Of a stretch of 64,000 bases of DNA, positions 48,145 through 59,492 are shown in pieces. The notes beneath the pieces were generated by a model that was not told where the DNA came from, made no database searches, and saw only the letters and a list, made by a program, of their open reading frames with translations. The position numbers and the translations under genes are program-made. How positions within the stretch are numbered: the stretch's first letter is position 1; the number at the start of each line of letters is the position of its first letter. The stretch spans positions 11,036,001 through 11,100,000 of the forward strand of contig OX485806.1 in the NCBI GenBank assembly GCA_950295325.1. The letters are read 5' to 3'. This stretch comes from Polytrichum commune (lineage: Eukaryota > Streptophyta > Polytrichopsida > Polytrichales > Polytrichaceae).

Positions 48145-48473
48145 TGCCTATGGTAGCAGTTGACTCTCCAATCCTTTGTGATTGTGGTAGTTGATTGCAC
48201 ATAAGCAGTTGGCCTTTAATCGACCTCCTTTAGTCGATTGCACATATGCAATCGACCTCTAGCCAACTGTGACAATAGCAATCAACTATACATAAGCAGA
48301 GACTCCATAGTCGACTACTTGTTTAAACAATTGACTCTCTAGTCTTTTGCTTATTTAAGCAAATTGATTCTTTAATCAACTGCTAATGAGAGTTGTTGAC
48401 TGCAAATAATTAGTCGGCCCTCTAGTCGACTTCCATAGTAGCAGTTGATCTTCTTCAATCGACTAGTTCGATG
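48145..48473. repeat. Cluster of short GCAGTTGAC / CAATCGAC motifs in both orientations
   Basis: Variants of GCAGTTGACT, GTCGATTGCACAT and GCAATCGAC occur over and over with spacing near 25-40 bp, alternately direct and inverted, so many short stems are possible. The same motifs continue right of the inserted hAT element (49142-49200) and again at 51080-51320. Confidence 0.6.
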
Positions 48474-49133
48474 CTATGTTCAGGGAAAACCGACGGCTAG
48501 TTCATTATCAGCCGATGGATTTCCCCTCATGGCCGGTCCAAATTTCCAACCATCGGATGGCAATCCGACTGTAATTTCAATCCTCCGGCAATTAGCCGAT
48601 GGACCATAAAATGTCCCGGAAATGTAGCCGATTCTTCTTGTGAGTTACTGGATTTCAGCCGGAAGCATCCAGAGCGCTATTTGTCTGGGGCATCTGATGA
48701 TGCACTTGAGGAAGTACCCTAAACCTTAAACTTTTTGAATTATGCAACCTTTCCATGACCAAATCCAATTGCTTCTATGAAGAATTGGGGGACCCTTGGC
48801 CTTCAAGCGGTGAAGGCATTGCTAGGTTCAATTCCTGCCAAGGATATTAACTCTTCAAATTTAAAGTTTTGAACATGCCTTTCTTTTCACTTATTCAAGA
48901 TTTTGTACTAAGAAATGATTTCTAATAACTTTTCATACATTTTTTTAACAATTAGTGCCGATATGAATTCCATTTAATCGGATATTGGCCAATGACAATA
49001 TGAAAATATAGGCAATTGGCCGATTGATTTTACAAAAGACCGGCTCTTGCCGATGTAAATTGGGAAAAATCCGACCCTTCGTAGCAACTACTGGCAATTA
49101 GCCACTAAGGCTTCAAAAACTTCCCGAACTCTG
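48474..49133 (-). mobile_element. 660-bp non-autonomous hAT element, copy B
   Basis: It is in reverse orientation to copy A and the same length. Flanks are GTTCGATG (48466-48473) and GTTTGATG (49134-49141), an 8-bp duplication with one transition. The ends read CTATGTTCAGGGAAAACC on the left and CTTCCCGAACTCTG on the right. It interrupts the cluster of GCAGTTGAC-type motifs. Confidence 0.88.
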
Positions 49134-49963
49134 GTTTGATGATTGCTTACATTAGTAGTTGTTTGGGGAGTGGATTGCTCATGTGAGTAGTCGACTTTAT
49201 ATATGGCTGGGCACATGGGTTTAAAGGTCATGCAATGAAAAAGGGGATAAGAGCCAATAATTGTTTGTATTAAAAAAAAAATTGTTGCATCATAACAAAG
49301 GTAATATAAAGATATCAAAATTTTACAAACAAGTTCATGTTAGTGATACATGCCTACTAAGTTTGTGCCCCCCTGAGGAAGCTGGTAAAATTGAACATTC
49401 TTAATGCTATCATTTATCTTGGATCTCTAGTAATTCGTGTGCTCATCCCACCTCACATGGTCCATCTGCATCCTACGTCTCACGGAAGCCTAGTCAATTC
49501 GGCTCCCCAAAGATTCTTCACACAAAAGGTCTAGGGTCATGGTCCAAAATTTATGACCTTCCCTGGCATAAAGTATTGGATCATGACCATGGTTGCAAAA
49601 TTACAGTGTAAGTGGTCTTGGAACCTCTGATGTCATTTCCACATCAATTGGCGAAGATGGTGGATAAACCAAGCGGGGTTCATTTAATTTATAGTGTCTT
49701 GTGGATTCTCTATCGCATGGCAAGTGGTTCAATGGGTACCCCTAACACCATGTTCACATTATCAAGGTCTACCCAATTGGAGGGTGGAGTTCCTAGAGGT
49801 TGATGAGCTGGGACCGGATGGATATCAAAATAAGCTTGGACCGTTGGAGGATTTGTTGGAGGTTGCCATCTCAATGGTATCGGTCAGCCAATGTTATGGC
49901 CTAGCACATAATTGGGTATGATCCTACTCCAACAAGATGCCCTCAAATCTACATTGATACATC

Positions 49964-50180
49964 CCCGGGGGTTGGAATCTTCCTTGGAAACCTAAATGAC
50001 ATGTGTGGGTCACTATGAAATCAAGTCCCCTGTGCTCGAGAAGTTTGTAGAAGAAAAACAAATTTTACATGTACTAATGGTAGGCTAGAAAACGGACTCG
50101 TGTGTTTAAATGAATGTTTTCAATTTAATTTTATAAATGCCTCCACAACATATACAAAATATGCATAAACACTTGTGATC
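49964..50180 (+). repeat. Dispersed repeat, copy 1 of a pair
   Basis: It shares GGAAACCTAAATGA, GTGGGTCACTATGAAAT, AGAAGTTTGTAGA-like and CATATACAAAATAT blocks, in order, with 61982-62210. Confidence 0.6.
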
Positions 50181-50805
50181 CTCCCCATGTATACTCCCAA
50201 ACCTCCTTGCCCTAGTCTCCAAAACTCTTAATATGGCTCACCTCCTTCCATAATTAACCACACCTTTGCTTGGACATTCGATTGACTTTTGCACTCGGAA
50301 CGAACATCCTCATTAGATGTGTCCACTCCACATAACTTCAGACATCTACATATCCCTCTCATCTTGCCATTTGGGATTAGCAAGAATGTTGGGATATGTG
50401 CCACCTCCAAATTGATGGGTTGTGGTCTACCCTTAGTGCATTCGGTTTTCTTCTTCCAGGTGTACCTCCCAATGCCAACTTTGGAGTTCCCCCCAAACCT
50501 GATACCCTGCCACATGGAGGTTCCAGTGGTATGTTGTCTTTATCCGCCATCATTGCCACTAAACCAAAAGGTTTTTTTTTCCCCTTAAAATCATTTAAAT
50601 ATAATATGATAGTGCTAACACCATATGATTTTATCTAAAATAAACCCCACACTTATGTGGTTCAGCCAATATATTATTATGTAAAACACATTCAAAATAA
50701 GTGTTTACATATTACAAGTTCCCGTATTGTTTGAAAACGTCATCCCATATTTTTATAAATAAAACCGACCGCAATGGATTATTGTGTCATGTGTGGAATG
50801 AAGAA

Positions 50806-50833
50806 TGTATGTATGTATGTATGTATGTATGTT
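50806..50833. repeat. ATGT microsatellite
   Basis: Seven tandem GTAT units. Confidence 0.95.
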
Positions 50834-51079
50834 TATAAGTCGATGTGGTGCAATAAAGCATAATTCTCAAACACAAACCCACAATGTGGGCCCTCCAACT
50901 CACTTTGGTCTCCAAGTGGCAACAATTGTTCAACAACCAAAGACTCACTGGAGCGAGGGCAAAGTGAGGGTGGAATGGAAGTGGGAACCATGTGTTCCCA
51001 TGGGGAGGGCGCCGATTGGGTGTTACCCCTCCCCACCCAACCCATGGACGCTACATGTTCATGGGGTACATGTAGTCAA

Positions 51080-51320
51080 CATAGCAATGCTCATGAGCAG
51101 TTGCATGCCTTGTCAACTACACACTTTGCAGGCAATTGTTGAAGAGCAATCAACTTGGGCAAACAACTCATTTTGCCTTGTGAACTTCCAAGACAACTGC
51201 CCTAAAGCAGTCAACACACCCAGGTTTCTATGGTACAATCGACTTTAAAGCAATCATCATTAAAGTCGATTGTACCATAGAAACCGATTGTTGTCGAGCA
51301 GTTGACGATCAACAATATAT
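51080..51320. repeat. Second cluster of GCAGTTGAC / CAATTGTTG motifs
   Basis: It contains GAGCAGTTGCAT, CAATTGTTGAAGAGCAATCA, AACTGCCCTAAAGCAGTCAA and GAGCAGTTGACGATCAAC, resembling 48145-48473, with the perfect hairpin 51224-51284 at its centre. Confidence 0.55.
51224..51284. repeat. Perfect 25-bp inverted repeat with 11-nt loop
   Basis: 51224-51248 (starting GTTTCTATGGTACAATCG) is the exact reverse complement of 51260-51284. If transcribed it would fold into a perfect hairpin; as DNA it could extrude a cruciform. Confidence 0.95.
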
Positions 51321-51376
51321 ATTTAAATATATTTAAATATTTATATTTATATTTTACCCCAAGGTAAAGTGTTTTG

Positions 51377-51388
51377 CCCCCCCCCCCC
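51377..51388. repeat. Poly-C run
   Basis: Twelve C in a row, between an AT-rich ATATTTAA repeat (51316-51352) and unique sequence. Confidence 0.85.
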
Positions 51389-51529
51389 GAGTGATTTTTT
51401 GGATCCGGCATTACATCATCGTCATAGGTTGTGACATGATGGAGATTATCCCTAGTCCAAATTATAATATGTTCATTCAACACCCGCTTTCTTTAATTTT
51501 AGAGTTTATAAAGATATGCAAAACTTACA

Positions 51530-51700
51530 TAATACCCCTTCCAATTGTGCTCATTTCTAGAACTAGATATTCAATGGTGTCTACACTTCGAGCACATAGT
51601 CCAATTTGAGCCATCGTAACACATGTTTTTCTGGGTGTCCGTTCTTGACTACAACTCTTACCATATACAATCTAATTATAGGAGTCCGATTAAGAAGAGT
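51530..51700 (+). repeat. Partial copy of the ~330-bp dispersed repeat (right half)
   Basis: It holds CACTTCGAGCACATAGTCCA, TAACACATGTTTTTCTGGGT and TCTAATTATAGGAGTCCGAT. Confidence 0.7.
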
Positions 51701-52189
51701 GTCGACATAGTAGAGTAAATAAACAACAAAGAATGTGCTTGTGTGTTTTCAATTTCCAACTATGTTGTTTCCTCTACATACTAATTCCTATTTCAAAGAA
51801 TCCATATCAAGTTCATGATCCTTGGGTCCTTTGAAAGAGTTATGTAAGCTTAGCCCCTCCCCCTCATGTTTGTGTATGTTTGGCTTCATGAGCGACTTAA
51901 ATAGGGTGGAAGAGTACCCATAACATTAGTCAACATGCAAGGTGATTTGGGTGTGCCATGGAATCAAGGGGATATTGTTGTTGGGATCTTGTTTTTTTTC
52001 ACATGCAGAGTCTATAGTCTAGGGGGTGCACCTTTCATAACACGTATGAGTATACGTGAGTGCACAAAAGGGGTATTAATTTGAACTTTTTTCGTATTAT
52101 ATATACATATGCTACACCAATCATGACTTGTACTTATGTACATGTATGAAGGACCTTTAGGGAATATATGACATTTGTATTTGTATGGC

Positions 52190-53052
52190 AGGGTCACATA
52201 TTGAGGCTCATTTATGTGGAAGTATGGAGGACGAGGATCGTGATTATGATCACACATTGATTTATGATTATAGTGCGCAAGATGATGATAGGATAAATTA
52301 TAGTGTTGGAGAAGACAATTCAAACGTGTGCAAGGATGTTGTCATAAAGACAAAAATTGATGCAATTGCACGTTGAAAATCATTTACATGAAGATGCAGA
52401 GTTGCAAAGTGAGCTTTGACATGCCTTAAATGTTCTAATCGATGAACATGAAAATGTTGAAATGCCCACTCAATCTACTGTAAAGTCCATTGTGGCTTAT
52501 GTAGAGGTAGGAGATTCTAGAACACTCAAAAAATACACTTGTTAGTCAAATGAATGGCAATCCAACTTAACCTAAAGATTGTTTGATCAGATTAAGGCTA
52601 GCATATTATATATGAAGCCTAAGCTCGTTACTGCTCCAAATCATAATACTATGTTAAATCTTGATTGTGATTGTGGAGTGTTTTATTTTGACACACCTGA
52701 AGCTAGAATTGTCGAAAATTGTAGTAGACCCAAAAAAAACTCCAATTAAGGTTAGTATGTTGGGAGGGCTTGTAGGATGCGTATGAAATTTGGTAATTGT
52801 TGGGTGGAGTATAGGGGTCCAATTGACTTGATGGACCATCTATCGAACATGAAGATTGGTTTATGTTGATATCAAAAAGGAATTAATAATAAATGATCTT
52901 ACTGATCATTTGATGGTTTATTTAGATACAATAATTGCATTAGCTTTGATGACATATATTATAGACTTAGATGCTTATGAGCTACATTCAGGGGATGAAA
53001 AAAAATCTTTAATGACATTATTAATGAATGCTAGGGTTTTACATTATACATA
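52190..53052 (+). pseudogene. Decayed protein-coding gene, several frameshifts and stops
   Basis: Reading across frames gives a coherent protein trace. In order: SMEDEDRDYDHTLIYDY, VENHLHEDAELQSEL then a TGA where Trp would fit, HALNVLIDEHENVEMP, KNTLVSQMNGNPT, ILYMKPK, LDCDCGVFYFDTPEA, RMKFGNCWVEYRGPIDLMD, and a final open part DLDAYELHSGDEKKS. The pieces are separated by at least four frameshifts or stops. They resemble, from memory, repeat-associated plant hypothetical proteins with NTLVSQ.N.NP, R.WV.YR.P.DL and DAY.LHSGDE motifs. I cannot name the family. It is clearly not functional as it stands. Confidence 0.5.
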
Positions 53053-55514
53053 GGATAGGGGCTCATTATGATTCAAAAGCATATTTGTATACTTAAGTTA
53101 ATGACTATATATGAATAAATTTTTTCTTACATGTACATATTGTCACTTGTGTTTTTATCATTGAAATTGTATGTGTAATGCTTGATTTTACACACAAGAA
53201 ATGAATAAAAATACTTGTATATAAGGGGTTTTTAGAATTGTTGTGAACACACGTGGTTCTTGATTTTTAATGAAAGATGCCACCCCCAGGGCCTACACTA
53301 TCATGTTGATCTTGTTGGAAGTGTCCAAGACTATTGGGTAATCTTATGCTAGGTTAAATTTTTTCTTTTTCTTTTTTCCTTTTCCTTTTGGAAGAGAAAT
53401 GGATTTCCATTGCCCAATTAAAACCATAATACAACCATACCACCTCAAGAAGAGCCATGTTCACCTAATCTCAAAGTGCTTAAACCCTTGAATGTATGCA
53501 TAGAGACAGACACTTAGGTGGGAATACGTTGATTAGTAGGGTGAAAGTGTCAATTAGAGATTGATTAGACAAATTGTACCGACTAAATTTGGTGCAAATT
53601 ATACCTTGAAATGCCAACCAAGGGATTTTATTTATGATTTTTTAAAATTCATTTCTCATAGGTAGTGCAGTATGCGATCTAGTCAAGAGAGAAGTAACTA
53701 TTTACATCCATAATATTGGATGAAGGTTGGAAGTAGAGGATGAAATGTAATTGGTCAGCCACATCTAAGTACTTCCATCCAAAAGAGAGCGATACCTTTT
53801 CCAAAGTGGGAAGATTTCAACAATATCATCCTCCCAAAAGAATAAATATATAATTCGATATTCCCTCCCGACAAAAAAATGAATAGCATTTTGAACGATG
53901 AATAGCCCCAAAAATTTAATAGTTTATAGTGGTACAATTTGAACCAAGACAATTTGAAATGGGTGTTAATTATGATAAAGCCCCCCTGTCTTACCGCGGT
54001 TTCTTATTCAAGTCTTGTCACAATCACACACTTGATGAAAGAGTTTTAGAAGTTGCGTTGTCCTTCTTCACTCACGCCATATTGTTAGATCAGGCTCTCG
54101 CCCATTGTCTAAGATTCCCCACGGCTGCCCCCCCCCCCCATAGTAGTATGGATTGTGTCTCAGTCCCAATGTGGCTGATCATCTGAAAAGACCAGCTCAA
54201 CATTGTAGGCTTGGTCAACTTTCACCTAACCAACAACCTCATACGTATACGGTGCAAACACAAGGGACCAATTGATTTGTAATATATGGTGAGGGGTTAC
54301 AGGTGATCACTAAGCCCTAATATCTATTAAAATTGTTGAGGTAGCATGTCTCACCCGCCAATGTCTTCTCAACGTTGGCTTTTCAAACGCCATGTTATAG
54401 TTAAACTTATGAGTTTCAAGAGCTGACCACAACCTTGGGGACATTCAATTTAACCCTTTGGTACACCAAGTATACATAGATACTACATACTCTATATGTA
54501 TATATATATATAAGTTGGATTATTTATATGAAAATATCCTAACATTCTTAAGCCAATGCTCTTCTAACCTTTCAACAAGGAATCGAAGTGCACCGAGGAA
54601 GCATGAAGTTGCATCATTCAATAAGAAGATCTTATTTGAGATGAGTAATTGTTCATTTCAAGAGATCTCCTTCGTTTAGAGACGCATCCAACAATCAAGA
54701 GCATATCATGCTTACATGTCATACACCCATGATCAATTAGGATTGTGTTAAAGGAAAAATAGAATAAGGTCAAAGGAAGTATTGGTTTAGCCCCTAAGTG
54801 TCCAAAAGGCCCTATATGGATCTATACATGTATAAAATGTACATTTGAACTACATATTTATATTATATTTAGTCCCGTCAAATAAATAAATTCATTACAT
54901 GTGCTTTTAAATTTTGTTGATTTGAAGGCTTTATGTTTAAATAAACAACATGGATGCCCTTGGATGTAAATACATAATTGCTAGTTCAGTCATCAATGTC
55001 ACATACATGTGAGTAATTTATCACACAATTATTATATTCCTAATTTACCCTTAACATAAGAGGATTTACTAAATAAATAGGTTTTCCCATAGAATAAAAT
55101 ATATACGATTTAAAAATTATTTGGTGAGGACTTGTTCAAGGCATGCATGTCTTAGTTGGCTGCTTTTCTTAATTCTTAGACCTATACTAGAACATGTGGC
55201 CAGGGAAAGGAGCTCTAGATTTATCTAGAGTTATGTTTGATAGCTAAAGTTAGTGAACCTCTCAAAACCCTAAACTTGAAACAAGAAATTGATGGACGAT
55301 TCTTCCTCACCTGAAACCCACACATGTCAAGCCTTATTTTTTAATTTGTTTTCTTCTCATACACGAATGCCATGAAAAAATGCCTTCCTTTCCTCAATTA
55401 CTTTTCATCAAACATCAAAGTAAATGAAATTCCGTATTGTACCATGCATGTGTGTGCATGGCATGAGATTTTTCCTTGACAATTCTCTAGATAAATCTAG
55501 GGAATGAATGATTT
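53053..55514. other. Gene-free AT-rich stretch
   Basis: There is a run of C at about 54130, short TA repeats at 54495-54512, and no coding signature. Confidence 0.5.
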
Positions 55515-55690
55515 GTATTTAGGCGTGGATCTAAGAATGGAGACCAAAAGACATATCTAAAAGAGATTGGATTATGGGTTCAAAAATCAACATAAGTTGG
55601 AGAGGGGTTGGGGGGGGGGTGCTCAATGAGCTTGAGAATCTTCACTTTGATAAAGAATAAGATATTGATATGAATTCCAAAAAATATGAG
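55515..55690 (-). repeat. Inverted copy of the ~330-bp dispersed repeat
   Basis: The plus strand reads GGCGTGGATCTAAGAATGGA, GACCAAAAGACATAT, GAGATTGGATTATGGGTTCA and TGAGCTTGAGAATCTTCACT, followed by AGATATTGATATGAATTC. Confidence 0.7.
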
Positions 55691-55974
55691 AAAAATCACT
55701 ATGGACATTTATTTCAAATTGGCAATCAATGCGCATAATTGCATGTTCCGCATCCTACAAGTAGTGGGTGCAGAGTTTAAAGAGTCCATTTAAGGCCCAT
55801 TTACCTTACACATGTCTTACATCAAGCCCCTTACTAGCCTTCAACCCTAAAGGCACATGTATTCTTTCTAGATGACTTGGGCGATAGTTTATAACATCCT
55901 CAACAAATTATGAGGCCCATAATGAGCCTCCAATCATAACATTATTATGCTCCTTGGTTGCGTTCCTTGCAGAG

Positions 55975-56345
55975 CCCTACATTGGGTGCCCATACCCATG
56001 CCCATGCCCATACCCACCCATGCCCATGGGTTTTGGGTGGGCATGGGTGCAATATTATTGTTCATGGATGGGCATGGGTGGGCATGACTGCGATATTATT
56101 GTTCATGGGTGGGCATGGGTGGGCATGACTGCGATATTATTGTTCATGGGTGGGCATGGGTTTGATATTATAATGGGTGGGCATGGGTGGGCATGGGTGG
56201 GGCACAATTACACAATCATACAAGACACATTACACAATTACACAATACACATTACACAATTTTTGAATACATGGGCGCAATTTGAATAGCATGGGTGGGC
56301 ATGGGTGGGCACATGTCATGCTATGTGTGGGCATGGGTGGGCATA
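55975..56345. repeat. G-rich minisatellite based on TGGGTGGGCA
   Basis: A C-rich head (CCCATACCCATGCCCATGCC) at 55989-56028 is followed by many GGGTGGGCATGGG units on the same strand, with a higher-order unit GCGATATTATTGTTCATGGG repeated three times. Runs of GGG spaced 1-5 nt favour G-quadruplexes, and the head can pair with the array. The plus-strand open frame through it is a repeat artefact. Confidence 0.85.
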
Positions 56346-56403
56346 GGTCACTGATGATGGGCATGGTCTGGGTATGGGTGCAATTAAAAAGGAAAATGTT
56401 GGG

Positions 56404-56495
56404 CTCTGGTTCCTTGGGACTAGGTATCGAGTGAGCATAATTCTCCTTCAATTTTGGGATTCCCCATTTATGGGGACCACTCAAGTTGTGTGCAA
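56404..56495 (-). repeat. Isolated diverged unit of the ~244-bp array
   Basis: The plus strand GGGACTAGGTATC, CATAATTCTCCTT, GGGATTCCCC and GGGACCACTCAAGTTGTGTG is the reverse complement of the GTGAGTGCTCCC to GATACCTAGTCCC part of the 18144-19598 unit. Confidence 0.7.
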
Positions 56496-57639
56496 CTCTA
56501 ATTTTTCTGAAAAAGAGCTATAGATTCAGAGCTTTTTTAAAATTGCCACCTCTTTCTTTGCAAAAAGACCATTACCTACCTACTTAGCAATGTTATAATT
56601 GGCCCCTCGTGGGTTAAATGGTTGAGTAAGGTACATGGGTGTTACTGTAGCTCTCTAGTAGCTTGGGCACCTTTTTGCTTATTAACTGATTAAACTACAA
56701 AAAGTAAGTTAGGCAGCTCATAAAATAATATTCTAAAATTGGGTAGATTCGAGAAGTAATTTAAAATAACTAAGATAGTCATCCATGTCATTTCTAGAAT
56801 TCATGGATGGTTTTCCTAATTTCATCTATGACGGCTACAATTAACCTAAAGACTTCCCTTGACCAACATTCCTTACCCTAAGCTTTGTTTTTTACTTGTA
56901 TGTCAAGGTTTTGCTTGGCAACAAATTTTGCTTTGTGTGAGAGTAATATAGATTCCAGTGAATGCCACTTGCATTATTTTGATTTTAGGCACTCTTTTTG
57001 TTTTGGACACTCAACGAAATTAGTTTCCCATAAATTGAGGTACCTGTCATTTTTAATTGTTTTCTACCCAAGCTGCTCTCTCGAGCTACAGTATTTGGTT
57101 CGATTTTCACGTTCTCCAACTTCTACCGATTAGATCTACACAACAAAACTCGTGTTGCATTAGCAAACCTATAACGAAGCATCAACATAAATCGAATTGT
57201 ATATCAGTCGAAAGTGCACATCTGGTGGACTCCTTAACTAAATACATACATAGGGTCCTCCCAATTACGTTCGCTATGACGTGTAGAACAGTCAATGAAC
57301 ATTCGAATACGTAGTCCAATCTCTCTTAAGCATGTGTCTTCATGGTGTTTGCTCTTTCATCCTCACCAAACCACGTACGAATCAACACATGAAAGATTAA
57401 GAAGGAACCAAGCAACACCCGCATACCTTAATAAATGGTTATGGTTAGGTGCTTTAGGCTTAGATGTAAACTATATGCATGTGGGTGGCACTAGGAGATA
57501 GTTTTATGTCGAGTCATCAAGTAGGTTGGTCGGATGGTAATGCTTGCATGCATGCATGCCTTGCAATCCCGACAACATGGTGGATCCCATTCCTTGTCTT
57601 TGGGCCCAATTGAATGCCCGCTTTTGTTCCGGTTTTTGT
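56496..57639. other. No recognised gene; repeat fragments
   Basis: 57130-57180 and 57297-57420 carry pieces of the dispersed repeats (CGTAGTCCAATCTCTCTTAA, AACACCCGCATACCTTA). Short frames at 56885-57314 have no family motif. Confidence 0.45.
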
Positions 57640-57900
57640 AATCTATGACACTCTAAATCGGTGATCGGGGACATTTTTGGGCATAATCGGTTGAGATCCT
57701 AGTGTTTGCAAGTCCAACCGGTTACATGTTGACATCCTCCGGTTTTCCTTTAATAAAATGAGGTATATTCTATAGATTCTTCTAGAACAATCGGTAATTT
57801 TCCTGCAGTGTTGAACTTCAACTGGTTATTTCTCAAACTCAACTGGTTCATCTGTAACTAACTGCCGGTTCTCCTCGATCATTGCTCTAAATCCCATCTC
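57640..57900 (-). repeat. Inverted copy of the segment shared with the PIF-type element
   Basis: The plus strand GGGCATAATCGGTTGAGATC, CTAGTGTTTGCAAGTCCAAC, GTTGAACTTCAACTGGTTAT and CTAACTGCCGGTTCTCC is the reverse complement of 25070-25215 and flanks. Confidence 0.7.
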
Positions 57901-58039
57901 AATATCTTGAGCTAGCTTTTGAAGTTACTTGATCCCGTTTTTTCCCTTCACATATGGGATATGTGAAGGGGAGGGATGTTAAACCTCCCCCTACGAGCTT
58001 TTAGGGGGTCGTGGATAAGGGCTTGGGCAACCCTTTGGA

Positions 58040-58865
58040 AAAAATCGAGATTTTTTGAACCTGACCGAAAATTGTCTTGCCTGATTTTGAGAAAAAAAAC
58101 ACATTGCGCTTGCATTCTTGAAGGCCGCTTGTCCACAAATCTCATATTGAGTGCACTTCACCTTCAAGGTCCAGAATCTAATTTCTATTTGCACTTTCAC
58201 TTAGTAAGTAAACAATTGACTGGGATTTCATTTTCGAAGTGAAATCGTCAGTAAAGCATGTCATGAAATTGGAAGTCAACAATGTTACAAAGTAAATCAT
58301 AATTAATTTAAGTAGTCACATTTTAGAATTAATTAGGCTTCATTAGTTTGGTAAGCATAATTTCTGATTTGTTTAGGATTAATTAGGTTCATCAAGCTCA
58401 ATTAGGCTCAATATGCTTGATTACTTTTAATCATGCTTAAGTAGTTCGAATGTGTATGAATACCTGTGAAAGTAGAAGGCAATACCTAAACTATTATGAA
58501 ATATACATACTGAATTAAAACACATCAATTTAAGTTTCATTATAATAGAATGACAAAGACCCTTTCAAATGGTAAGTCACAAAAATTATAACCTCAATGT
58601 GAATGAGGATTTTTGAAATGTTTTTGACTTTCAAATTAAGTACATGTTTTATTGACATTTTCACTTCATGAATGAAACCCTGGTTCAATTGTTTGCTTAC
58701 TAAGTGGAAGTGCACATATAAATTGGATTTTGGACGTTGAAGGTGAATCTCATTCAATATGGGTTTTGTGGACAAGCGGCCTTCAAGAATGCAAGGGCAA
58801 TGTTTTTTCCGAAGTCGGGCAGGGTGGCCAACAATTTTCAGGTGGGTTAAAAAAAATTCAATTTT
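58040..58865. repeat. Foldback with ~235-bp arms
   Basis: 58040-58275 is the imperfect reverse complement of 58620-58865. The pairing includes CATTCTTGAAGGCCGCTTGT with ACAAGCGGCCTTCAAGAATG and CACTTAGTAAG with CTTACTAAGTG. The ~345-bp centre is AT-rich with TTAGGCTCAAT-like short repeats. Arm differences are mostly nonsynonymous in the open frames, so they do not look coding. Confidence 0.75.
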
Positions 58866-58884
58866 TAACCTTGTTAAAAACATT

Positions 58885-59135
58885 TGGGTATCTTAGATTC
58901 GCAATGTTGCAATTATTGTCACTTACTAAGTGGTTCCTCTTCCAAAGTTCAATCATCCACAAACATATTCAATTATATGAATGTTAGGATGCAAAATATA
59001 CCACATTTTGTTACATAAAATGACATTTGGATGAATGAAAAGTAAATTGGGATGACAAAATTTCTAGACTTATTCATAAGAAGTACCATTGGAAAGAATA
59101 CCATACGACACTAAATACAATTTTTAGTGTATCAC
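58885..59135 (+). mobile_element. Diverged right part of the CACTAAAT-ended MITE family
   Basis: It contains GCAATGTTGCAATTATTGTC, ACTTACTAAGTGG and TTATTCATAAGAAGTACCAT, and ends CACTAAATACAATTTTTAGTG-like sequence followed by TA. The left palindromic end is missing. Confidence 0.6.
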
Positions 59136-59474
59136 CCCTCTCTCATGCCAAAAAGGGTTAGCTAAAGGGAGGACTTGATGTGAAACTTGTGGTTGTGAAA
59201 GGAGAATACTTAAGATGTTATTGTATTTGAAGTGAAACTCTTGACCATGTATTAGTGTAAAGATAGCTTCCCTTCAAGAAGAACACTTTGTTATGTGTGT
59301 GCAAACAATTGGTGTCCATTTCTCAAGCATGAAGTGGGGATTGAGTATCATGGTGACTAACCGACTTGGCGGTTGTCTTTCATGCTTCAAAAGCCTCTGA
59401 GTATCATGGTGACTAACTTAATTGGGAGTCATTTTCTCTTACCCGCTGCATGCAACCATCCACATGTTGGTTTC

Positions 59475-59492
59475 GGGGGGGGGGGGGGGGGG
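59475..59492. repeat. Poly-G run (18)
   Basis: Eighteen G in a row; another 12-G run lies at 59712-59723. Long G runs are uncommon and prone to sequencing error. Confidence 0.9.

Larger units (their letters stand above)
49142..51079. other. Gene-free stretch
   Basis: Several open frames of 60-99 codons occur (for example 49612-49803, 49694-49921, 50289-50588) but overlap each other in different frames and show no family motif. An ATGT microsatellite lies at 50806-50833. Confidence 0.4.

Noticed and set aside
55954-56289. 111-codon open frame rich in Gly, Trp, Met and His
   Set aside because: It is a direct translation of the TGGGTGGGCA minisatellite.
57976-58883. Similar translated peptides in opposite arms (both with CILEGRLST and HFHLVSKQL)
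   Set aside because: The similarity follows from the DNA inverted repeat. The base differences between arms are mostly amino-acid-changing, so there is no sign of coding constraint.
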